This document shows, piece after piece, positions 33,314 to 41,626 of a DNA stretch of 45,902 nucleotides; within the stretch, counting starts at the first letter, position 1, and each line of letters starts with the position of its first letter. The stretch is from Gemmatimonadota bacterium (GTDB lineage Bacteria; Gemmatimonadota; Gemmatimonadetes; Longimicrobiales; Gaopeijiaceae). The notes beneath the pieces are model-generated. The model did not search any database and had not been told where the DNA came from. It worked only from the letters and a program-made list of their open reading frames with translations. Location: assembly GCA_026706635.1 (NCBI GenBank), contig JAPOYJ010000027.1, forward strand, positions 1 through 45,902, in the 5' to 3' direction. The position numbers and the translations under genes were made by a program.

Positions 33314-33731
33314 GGGGTACGTCGGTGCGCGTCCTTGAGTGCTGGCGGCCAAAAGGCGGTGGAGCCTGCCCGCTACGGCTCGGGCGCTGTTGGTGGCGAT
33401 GGCTGGGAGCGGCGTTTCGGAGGCGTCCGCAGGATCGCTGGCGGCCGGACTTGGAATGGCAGGAGTCTGAGCGGGCTGTTCGCGTCCTCGATTGGATCAC
33501 GATATCGGCATGCTGTACTGGTTGCCGATCTCAATATGATCTCGTATCATTGTCAATCGTGCCAGAAATATCCTCCTGATCTCCATTCTCATGACAGGTC
33601 GAATCCTCCTTCCCCCGGCGGGGACGAGCTGACGTACTCCGCCGAGCTCTCGCGTCCGTTCGCAGCATTGTCCCGCAGCGCGCGCGGCACCTCGCGGGTC
33701 CTGCGGCGTCACCGTCCTGGTCGCGGCTGCC
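33314..33731. other. Upstream region and lost signal peptide of the second LRR-metalloprotease
   Basis: About 420 bases. Around 33597-33640 the DNA resembles the upstream region of the first LRR-metalloprotease (21582-21630). From about 33663 it resembles the first gene's signal-peptide codons. Here the ATG is lost and small indels put part of the signal in another frame; in the frame of the mature protein VTVLVAAAVWVVGC is still readable but has no ATG, GTG or TTG start at its beginning. Confidence 0.55.
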
Positions 33732-36700
33732 GTGTGGGTCGTCGGCTGCGGGGAGCCCCAGTCGCCTGTTGCAATGGGTAGCATTCCGGGGCTGACGGTC
33801 GAAGTAGGCAACACGGAGTCGGTGGATCTCACCGGGTACTTCAGCGACGCTGACGGCGATGTACTTTCGTACACGGCGACCTCCTCGCACTCGCGCGTCC
33901 AAGCATCCGTCTCGGGCAACTCGGTCCAGGTGACGGCGGTCGCCTCAGGCACCGCGACGGTGACCGTGACCGCCAAGGATCCGGGCGGCCTCTCGGCGAC
34001 GCAGACCTTCACGGTGACCGTGCCGAACCGTGCCCCGGAGTCGGTCGGGCAGATGCCGGCCGCCGAGACCTTCGTCGGGGAGTCGGTCCAGATTGCGCTC
34101 GCGGGGTACTTCAGCGATCCGGATGGGGACGCGCTGGCCTACTCTGCCGCCTCGTCCGACCCGTCCGTGGCCTCGGTGTCGGTGGCGGGTAGCACGGTGG
34201 CGGTCGAGGCGGTGTCCCAGGGTTCGGTGGTGGTGACGGTGACGGCGAGCGATCCGGGGGGGCTTGACGCAACGCAGACGTTCCAGGCCACGGTCCCAAA
34301 CCGAGCGCCGGAGGCGGGCGATCCGATCCCTGACATGGAGGTGTTCGTCGGGGGCTCGGAGGAGGTGGAGGTCTCGGAGCACTTCACGGACCCCGACGGG
34401 GACCAGCTTATCTACGAGGCCCGCTCGTCGCGGACCGGGGTGGCCACGGTGTCGGTGTCGGGAAGCGTGGTGACGGTCGAGGCGGTGGCCCAGGGAACGG
34501 CCACCATCACGGTGACGGCCCGCGACCCAGAGGGTGCCTCGGCGCAGCAGACCTTCGAGGTGACCGTCCCGAACCGGACGCCGGAGGCGGGCGACCCGAT
34601 CCCAGACATGGAGGTGTTCGTCGGGGACGAGGCGGAGGTGGACGCCTCGGACCACTTCACCGACCCGGACGGGGATCCGCTGGTCTATTCCGCCTCGTCT
34701 TCGAGCCCGGCCAACGCGAGGGTGTCGATGTCGGGGAGCACGGTGAGCGTCACGGCGGTCTCTCAGGGTTCCGCCGACGTGACGGTCACGGCCACCGATC
34801 CCGGCGGACTGTCCGCAACGCAGACCTTCGAGGTGACGGTGCCGAACCGTTCGCCGGTGGCGGGGGACCCGATCGACGACATCGAGGTGTTCGTCGGGGA
34901 CGAGGCGGAGGTGGACGCCTCGGACCACTTCACCGACCCGGACGGGGATCCGCTGGTCTATTCCGCCTCGTCTTCGAGCCCGGCCAACGCGAGGGTGTCG
35001 ATGTCGGGGAGCACGGTGAGCGTCACGGCGGTCTCTCAGGGTTCCGCCGACGTGACGGTCACGGCCACCGATCCCGGCGGACTGTCCGCAACGCAGACAT
35101 TCGCGGTGACGGTGCCGAACCGTGCCCCTGAGGCGGTCGGCGAGATGCCGGACGACACGACCTTCGTCGGGGAGTCGGTGGAGATGGCGCTCAGGGGATA
35201 CTTCAGCGATCCAGATGGCGACGATCTCTACTACGCAGCAGCCTCCTCCGACGAGGGGGTGGCCACTGCCTCCGCGTCGGGAGCCTCCCTGACCGTAGCG
35301 GGAGTCGGCCAAGGGACCGCCACCGTGACGGTCACAGCCACCGACCCTGGCGGCCTTTCGGCCGAGCAGAGCTTCACGGTCACCGTGCCGAACCGGGTGC
35401 CTGAAGTCTCCGACCCGATCCCCGACGCCGAGGCCCATGTCGGCGAGACCTTCGAGCTCACCCTCTCCGACCACTTCAGCGATCCGGACGGCGACGACCT
35501 CACCTACGCGGCGACCTCCTCCGACGAGGGGGTGGCCACGGCCTCCGCGTCGGGAGCCTCCCTGACAGTGGCGGGAGTCGGCCAAGGGACCACCACCGTG
35601 ACGGTCACGGCCACCGACCCTGGCGGCCTTTCGGTCGAGCAGAGCTTCACGGTGACCGTGCCGAACCGGGTGCCCGTAGTCTCCGACCCGATCCCCGACG
35701 TCGAAGTCTACGTCGCCGAGTCCTTCGAGCTCACCCTCTCCGACCACTTCAGCGATCTGGACGGCGACGACCTCTCCTACGCGGCAACCTCCTCCGACGA
35801 GAGGGTGGCCACGGCCTCCGCGTCGGGAGCCTCCCTGACCGTGGCGGCCGTCAGCCAGGGGACCGCCATGGTCACGGTCACGGCCACCGACCCGGGCGGC
35901 CTCTCGGTCGAGGAGAGCTTCACCGTAACCGTGCCGAACCGGGCACCTGAAGTCTCCGACCCGATCCCCGACACCGCGGTCGATGTCGGTGAGACGGTCT
36001 ATGTGGACCTCTGGGGGCGCTTCGCCGACCCGGACGGCGACGACCTCGAGTACTCCGCCAGTTCTTCGGACACCGATGTGGCGACGGTCGCCGTCTCGTG
36101 GGACACCGTCGCGGTCACGGGGGTGGCGGCCGGAAGCGCGGAGGTCACCGTGACGGCCTCCGATGGCAGCCTCTCGGCAACCCAGGCCTTCGTCGCCACC
36201 ATCGTCCGTGGCGAGCCCACCGACCGGGAAGTGCTGGAGATTCTGTACGACGAACTGGGCGGCGACGACTGGACCAACAATGAGAACTGGAAGAGCACCG
36301 CCCCCCTCGAAGATTGGTACGGGGTCTCGACCGACACCTCAGGCCGGGTGACGACCCTATCGCTATGGGACAACAACCTAGACGGACTCCTCCCGGCAGC
36401 GCTTGGCGATCTCGACAGCCTGAGAACCCTGTCTCTGTGGAGCAACAGAGAGCTGAGCGGCAAGATTCCGCCGGAACTGGGCGACCTCACAAGGCTGAAG
36501 ACCATGTACATTGCCGGTACCGGGTTAAGCGGGGAGATCCCGCCGGAGCTGGGCGACATCAAGAGCCTGACCAGCCTCCTGCTGTTTGATAACGACCTGA
36601 GCGGCGAGATCCCCCCCGAACTTGGCGACCTCAGTGGACTGAAGGGGCTATACCTCTCCGGCAATGGACTGACAGGGGGCATTCCGCCGGAACTCGGCAA

Positions 36701-38353
36701 ACTCGACAGCGTCGGGGACATGTCCCTCGCGGGAAATAGACTGACTGGCGGGGTTCCCCCTGAACTGGGCAACATGAGCAGTCTGTGGCACCTAAACCTG
36801 CGCTCCAACCATCTCTCCGGCCCCATCCCCCCGGAACTGGGCGACCTGAGCAATCTTCAGAACCTATACCTGGACAACAACAATCTCACGGGCCCGATCC
36901 CCCCGAAGCTGGGCGACCTGAGCAACCTTCGAGACCTATACGTGTACAACAACGATCTCACCGGCCGCCCCCCCCGGAGCTGGGTAATCTGAGCGGGCTC
37001 GTGCGGCTCCACATGTACAACAACGCCAGCCTCGAAGGCGAGCTGCCGTCCGGATTCTCCAACCTGATGTCGCTGGAGGAATTCCTCGCGCACGGGACGG
37101 ACGTGTGCGTGCCGGAGGCGCTCCTGGACTGGTACAGAGGTATCGACAAGCGTCGGGCCACGCTCTGCGCGTACACTCCTCCAGACGCCTACCTGACCCA
37201 GGCAGTGCAGTCGCGGGAAGATCCGGTGCCCGTGGTGGGGGACAAGGAGGCTCTGCTCAGGGTCTTCGTAACCGCTACCCGCACGACGACGGAGACGCTG
37301 CCACCGGCGACAGCGACCTTCTACGTCGACGACGAGGAGACGTATTCGGTGGAGATCGACGGTACATCCGAGTCGATCCCGACCGATATCGACGAGGGGT
37401 CGCTCGACAAGTCGCTGAACGTGACGATTCCCGATTCGGTGATCGAGGAGGGTCTCTCGGTGGTGATCGAGATCGACCCCGACTCGACGATCGACGCCGA
37501 GATCCTCGTCGCCAAGCGGATCCCGGAGAGCGGCGAGCTGGATCTGGGCGTGGAAGGCGTCCCCGACTTCGAGCTCACCGCCATTGTACCCGACGCTTGG
37601 GTAATGGCACACGAGCTGGGGCACAACCTGAGCCTCTGGCACGCTCCATGCGGGAATCCGGCCAATGTCGATCCCGACTACCCCTACGAGGACGGCAGCA
37701 TAGGGGCGTGGGGCTACGATCACCGCGGCGACTCGCTGATCGACAAGGACGAGGCGAAGGACCTCATGACCTACTGCCCGCAACAGATTTGGGTCAGCGA
37801 CTACCACTTCGAGAAGGCGCATCAGCACCGGACCGCGCAGGAGATGTCGCACGGCGAGGTGAGGGCCAGGACGGGGACGTCACTGCTCGTGTGGGGCTCG
37901 CGGAGTGCTTCGGGGGAGCTGTCGATGGACCCGGCGCTGCTGGTGGAGGGCCGGAGCCTGCTGCCGGAGGGACCCGGCGACTACACGCTGACGGGGCTGG
38001 ACGACGCCCAGCAGGAGCTCTTCTCGATTTCGTTCGATATGGACGAGCCAGCGGACGCGGAGGAAGGGACCGGGATCTTCGTCTTCCTCTTGCCCGTCGA
38101 GCCGGGGTGGGAGGCGCTTGCGAGCCTCGTCCTGGCCGGTCCGGGGGACGCCCGGTTCACCCTCGACGGTGAAACGGAGGCGACCATGGCGCTGGTCCGC
38201 GACGAGCGGAGCGGGCAGGTGCGCGCCATTCGGGGCGACTTCGCCGAGCGGCCGCCTGCGCCGCCCGGCCATGTGGTGCGCTGGAGCCGCGGGGTGCCGG
38301 ACCGCGACGCGTGGAGGGCGATGACTGGCAGGGGGACGGGTGCCGGCCCGTAG
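33732..38353 (+). pseudogene. Ig-repeat/LRR-metalloprotease, second copy, damaged
   Basis: A longer paralogue of the gene at 21704. It starts with VWVVGC, the lipobox end of a signal whose start is lost. Nine Ig/cadherin-like repeats of about 91 residues follow, each with D-P-D-G-D (33800-36200), then LRRs of the SGEIPPELGDLxxL type, in 24-residue units. At 36968-36975, in a run of eight C, a base is missing from the codons for I-P-P-E-L and the frame stops at 36992. The next frame carries on with the last LRR and the protease domain HELGHNLSLWH (about 37610) to the stop at 38353. Compared with the first copy, about 95 residues just before HELGH are absent, in frame. Probably a decayed gene; the homopolymer slip might be a sequencing error, the lost start and the deletion are not. 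Confidence 0.8.
34611..35098. repeat. Identical tandem Ig-repeat units
   Basis: Bases 34611-34825 are identical to 34884-35098 (215 bases), 273 bases apart, exactly one 91-residue repeat. Other units of the array are clearly diverged. This marks a recent unit duplication by recombination. Confidence 0.88.
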
Positions 38354-38470
38354 CGCGGAGGGGCACGAGGACCTTCAGGCGATAGATCGAACTATTGCGA
38401 AATCCGCATAGGTTAAATCGTCGCCGTGGTCTTGCTGGCGAGCCCGCAGAGCGCCTCCTTCGGCGGGGCG
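38350..38470. repeat. Interspersed repeat R2, copy D
   Basis: Begins at the stop codon of the second LRR-metalloprotease (GTAGCGCGGAGG) and includes ACCTTCAGGCGATAGA and AACTATTGCGAAATCCGC. Similarity to copy A extends to CGCCTCCTTCGGCG near 38452-38466. It is the most diverged in the core. Confidence 0.75.
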
Positions 38471-38532
38471 ATCATGCGGCACACAAACTCGCCGAACCCT
38501 GACGGGCTCGTGGGTGTCGGTCACCTAGTCCA

Positions 38533-38571
38533 ACTATGCAAATCAGTTACACCGTGTTAGATTTGCATAGT
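38533..38571. promoter_or_regulatory. Perfect 12-bp inverted repeat at the start of the first DUF4143 gene
   Basis: ACTATGCAAATC (38533-38544) and GATTTGCATAGT (38560-38571) are exact reverse complements around a 15-base AT-rich centre. The ATG of the ATPase gene follows after one base. There is no room for a ribosome-binding site, so the transcript may be leaderless and the dyad must overlap the core promoter. An operator, probably for autoregulation, is the simplest reading. Confidence 0.65.
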
Positions 38572-38572
38572 A

Positions 38573-39745
38573 ATGACCCAGCCCACGATCGTCCCCCGCG
38601 AGGCCCAGGCCCGAATCGAGCACCTGCTGGCTCGCGCGCCAGCCGTCGTGCTGACCGGTCCGCGGCAGGTTGGCAAGACGACCGTCGCCTTCGAATTCGT
38701 ACGTCGGCGCGGAGCCGCCTACCTAGACCTGGAACGGCCGCGTGATCGGGCCAAGCTCTCGGATGTCGAGGACTACTGTGAGCGCAACGCGGACCGGCTG
38801 GTGGTGTTCGACGAAATCCACCGGGTGCCCGGACTCTTCGAGCCACTCAGGGGGATCATCGACGGGCACCGCCGGGAGGGTCGGCGGGTCGGCCACTTTC
38901 TCTTCCTCGGGTCCGCTTCGGTCGACCTCTTGCGGCAATCAGGCGAGACTCTGGCCGGACGCGTGGCGTTCTGCGAAATGCAGCCGCTCAACGTTCGCGA
39001 GGTCACTCGGGATTCCGCCGCTCTCTGGCACCGGGGCGGCTTCCCGGAGAGCCTCCTGGCGGCCGACGACGCGAGCAGCTTCGAATGGCGGCTCGATTTC
39101 ATCAGGAGCTACCTTGAACGCGACATCCCCGCGCTGGGTCCCCGCATTCCGAGCGAGACGCTACGACGCTTCTGGACGATGCTTGCCCACAGTCAGGGGC
39201 AGTCCTTCAACGCGTCGCGGCTGGCCGGATCGCTCGGCCTGACAGGGGGGACCGTCGGGCGTTATCTCGACCTGATGGTCGACCTGCTGCTGGTGCGCCG
39301 TCTCGTATCGTGGCGGAGCAACGTCGGAAGGCGCCTGATCAAGGCACCCAAGACCTACCTGCGGGACAGCGGAATCTGCCACGCCCTCCTCGGAATCGAC
39401 ACACTCGACTCGTTGCTCGGCCATCCCGTCGCGGGGGGCAGCTGGGAGGGATTCGTGATCGAGAACATCCTTAGCGGCCTCCCGGCGCATGTGGCGTACG
39501 GGTACTATCGCACCGCGGGTGGCGCGGAGATCGACCTGATCCTCGACATGGGCGGCGGCGAAGTGTGGGCGGTCGAAATCAAGCGAAGCACGGCCCCCAG
39601 GGTTTCGCGCGGTTTTCGAAGCGCGTGCGAAGACGTCGGACCGACGCGTCGGCTGGTGGTGCACGGCGGCGACGAGAGCTACCCGCTGCGCGATGGCGTC
39701 GAAGCGGTCAGCCTGGAGGACATGTGCGGGGAGGTGGGGGGGTGA
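38573..39745 (+). CDS. AAA ATPase with C-terminal DUF4143 domain (first copy)
   Basis: A 390-residue predicted ATPase of the COG1373 type. P-loop GPRQVGKT at 29-36, Walker B VVFDEIHRV (D80-E81), sensor-like FLFLGSASVDLL, then FIRSYLERDIP and a winged-helix region (FNASRLAGSLGLTGGTVGRY). The C-terminal DUF4143 part has GGAEIDLIL followed by WAVEIKRS. This D...ExK pattern resembles the PD-(D/E)xK fold, although nuclease activity of the family is not established. Biochemical function is unknown; members are common in defence islands and toxin-rich loci. ATG at 38573 lies next to a perfect palindrome. It is 34 percent or so alike in pattern only to the second copy, so not a recent duplicate. Confidence 0.85.
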   Translation: MTQPTIVPREAQARIEHLLARAPAVVLTGPRQVGKTTVAFEFVRRRGAAYLDLERPRDRAKLSDVEDYCERNADRLVVFDEIHRVPGLFEPLRGIIDGHRREGRRVGHFLFLGSASVDLLRQSGETLAGRVAFCEMQPLNVREVTRDSAALWHRGGFPESLLAADDASSFEWRLDFIRSYLERDIPALGPRIPSETLRRFWTMLAHSQGQSFNASRLAGSLGLTGGTVGRYLDLMVDLLLVRRLVSWRSNVGRRLIKAPKTYLRDSGICHALLGIDTLDSLLGHPVAGGSWEGFVIENILSGLPAHVAYGYYRTAGGAEIDLILDMGGGEVWAVEIKRSTAPRVSRGFRSACEDVGPTRRLVVHGGDESYPLRDGVEAVSLEDMCGEVGG

Positions 39746-40024
39746 GCTGATGGGCGCCAGGTGATCGCCGCCCACGCCGAGGTTGGCGCGCGGTCGCCTT
39801 CGTGAATGGCCCACGATCCGCCCGTAGGCGCGGGCCACACCGCCGGGCGCCGGTGGCCGACGGGCGCAAGCGGTTCGACTCGCTGAGATCCACCGAGGAA
39901 GAGGAGCAGAAGGTGCGGCAGGCCGGAGGGTTGCCCGCCAACCTCCGCATGGCCGCGAAGGATCGCTAGGCGACGAGCGTCCGATAGTCCTTTTCCTAGA
40001 CCCGGTCCCGGGCCAGGACTCTTT
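39746..40024. other. Intergenic region after the first DUF4143 gene
   Basis: 279 bases without a recognised gene. A 38-codon plus-strand frame (39853-39969, GTG start) reads RKRFDSLRSTEEEEQKVRQA and ends NLRMAAKDR. It may be a gene tail or chance; I cannot assign it. Confidence 0.4.
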
Positions 40025-40290
40025 CGCCGCCGCCGCTTCAGCTTCCTGACTCCCACGCCCAGGGGCGCGCGCATCTTCTCGTAGAGCATGAACAGGTGCT
40101 CGGCACGTTCGCGCTCGGTCGCGGAGCCCCGGCTGCCGTAGAGCCGGTCCACCTCACGGTCGTCGTCGGCGTGAGCGCGTCGGAGGTTCGGGGCATGAGG
40201 TCCGGGTCGTAGAGGTTGGCCAAGGTCGCGTCGGGGAAGGCGGCGCGGGCGTCGAGGGCGGTCTGCGCGAGGGATTCCAGCTTGGTGGGG
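40025..40290 (-). pseudogene. 3' remnant of an MmeI-like DNA methyltransferase gene
   Basis: The minus strand reads DARAAFPDATLANLYDPDLM, then after a one-base slip (about 40190) ERERAEHLFMLYEKMRAPLG and VGVRKLKRRRR. It matches the 3' end of the methyltransferase gene at 45173-45441 in the same orientation. The rest of that gene is absent. The remnant lies directly in front of the second DUF4143 gene, so the ATPase/NACHT-nuclease pair is bracketed by two copies of the same ~265-base sequence. Confidence 0.82.
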
Positions 40291-40311
40291 GTGATGTCCC
40301 GGCCATACTAT

Positions 40312-40333
40312 TCTTGAGTATTTGTACTCAAGA
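40312..40333. promoter_or_regulatory. Perfect 9-bp inverted repeat before the second DUF4143 gene
   Basis: TCTTGAGTA (40312-40320), TTTG, TACTCAAGA (40325-40333) is an exact dyad 15 bases before the ATG. It is AT-rich within GC-rich surroundings and likely overlaps the promoter. Its sequence differs from the dyad of the first DUF4143 gene, although the position is the same. Confidence 0.6.
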
Positions 40334-40348
40334 GTGTAATATGCCCTC

Positions 40349-41626
40349 ATGAAACCCTTCGAGCGCCCCCACGGAAAAGCCCTTCTCGCCCGACTCCGCG
40401 AAGAGCCCCAGTGGCTGATCATCGTCACCGGACCTCGCCAGACCGGCAAGACGACGCTCGTCAGCCAAGTCCTCCGGCGGATCGGCCGCCCATCGAACCA
40501 CATCGCCGTGGACACGCCTGACCCCACGACCGTGTCCGCGGCCGCAAGTGTCCTCGGCGATGTCGCGACCCTGACCACGGCCGCCTCCCTGCCCCCTCCA
40601 GACCGAAGGGACGCTCGCTGGCTCGTCCGCAAGTGGGAAGAGGCGCGTCTCGCAGCCAAATCCTCCGAGCGGGGCTTCGTCCTGGCGCTCGACGAGATCC
40701 AGAAGATCCCGAACTGGTCCGAGACGGTGAAGGGACTCTGGGACCAGGATCGGCTCGCCGGTCTCCCGCTCCACGTCATCCTGCTGGGTTCGGCCCCGCT
40801 CCTCATGCAGCGCGGGCTGACCGAGAGCCTGACTGGACGCTACGAGGTCCTGGAGCTCGCCCACTGGTCGTTCGCCGAGATGGCCGCGGCCTTCGACTTC
40901 GATCTCGACCGCTACCTCTACTTCGGCGGCTACCCGGGTCCGGCACCCCTCGTTCGCGACGAGACCCGGTGGCGGAGCTTCATACTCCGGTCCGTGATCG
41001 AGCCCAACATCGAACGCGACATTCTCGCGCTGGAGCGGGTGGACAAGCATTTCCTCCTGAAGCGGCTCTTCAGTCTAGGGGCGGAGTATTCCGGAGAGAT
41101 CCTCTCGTACAACAAGATGCTCGGGCAACTCGACGAGGCTGGCAACACGACCACCCTGGCCCGCTATCTGGACCTGCTGTCGAGCGCTGGCCTGATCACC
41201 GGGCTCTCGAAGTACGCCGGGCGTCCCCACCGCCGCCGGGCTTCGAGCCCCAAGCTCAACGTGCTGAACACCGCGCTCATGTCGGTCCACTCCGCCTACA
41301 CCTTCGCGCAGGCGCGGGCCGACGGGACGCACTGGGGACACCTGGTGGAGAGCGCGGTCGGCGCGCACCTGGTAAACACGGGTGGTCCGGAGTACCGCTT
41401 GTATTACTGGCGGGATCGAGGGCGGGAGGTGGACTTCGTCCTGGAGCACGGGCGGAGGCTGGTGGGGTTCGAGGTGAAGAGCGGCCGGCGGCGCGGCAAC
41501 GTGAGCGGGCTGGAGGCGTTCGGGAAGAGCTTTCCGGTCAAGGCATGTCACATCGTCGGCAGGGGCGGAATCCCGGTGTCGGAATTCCTGCTGACACCTG
41601 CTCGGGAGTGGTTCGAGGGGTCATGA
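40349..41626 (+). CDS. AAA ATPase with C-terminal DUF4143 domain (second copy, coupled to the NACHT nuclease)
   Basis: A 425-residue ATPase of the COG1373/DUF4143 type. P-loop GPRQTGKT at 28-35, Walker B FVLALDEIQKIPNW, then VILLGSAPLLM, GRYEVLELAHWSFAE and RYLYFGGYPG, a set typical for the family. A winged-helix-like stretch (NKMLGQLDEAGNTTTLARYL) follows. The DUF4143 part ends in REVDFVLEHGRRLVGFEVKS: D362...E375-x-K377, a PD-(D/E)xK-like pattern. The TGA stop overlaps the ATG of the NACHT-nuclease gene (ATGA), so the two proteins are made together. I infer a partner or regulator of the downstream effector. Confidence 0.86.
   Translation: MKPFERPHGKALLARLREEPQWLIIVTGPRQTGKTTLVSQVLRRIGRPSNHIAVDTPDPTTVSAAASVLGDVATLTTAASLPPPDRRDARWLVRKWEEARLAAKSSERGFVLALDEIQKIPNWSETVKGLWDQDRLAGLPLHVILLGSAPLLMQRGLTESLTGRYEVLELAHWSFAEMAAAFDFDLDRYLYFGGYPGPAPLVRDETRWRSFILRSVIEPNIERDILALERVDKHFLLKRLFSLGAEYSGEILSYNKMLGQLDEAGNTTTLARYLDLLSSAGLITGLSKYAGRPHRRRASSPKLNVLNTALMSVHSAYTFAQARADGTHWGHLVESAVGAHLVNTGGPEYRLYYWRDRGREVDFVLEHGRRLVGFEVKSGRRRGNVSGLEAFGKSFPVKACHIVGRGGIPVSEFLLTPAREWFEGS

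Noticed and set aside
33945-35747. Minus-strand open frame of 600 codons with regular repeats
   Set aside because: It is the antisense of the Ig-repeat array. Its periodicity mirrors the plus-strand repeats, and the composition (Arg, Gly, His, Asp) is not protein-like.
40633-41622. Upstream extension of the NACHT-nuclease frame by 330 codons
   Set aside because: This part overlaps the whole DUF4143 ATPase in another frame; the ATGA junction at 41623 and the P-loop position fit a start there.
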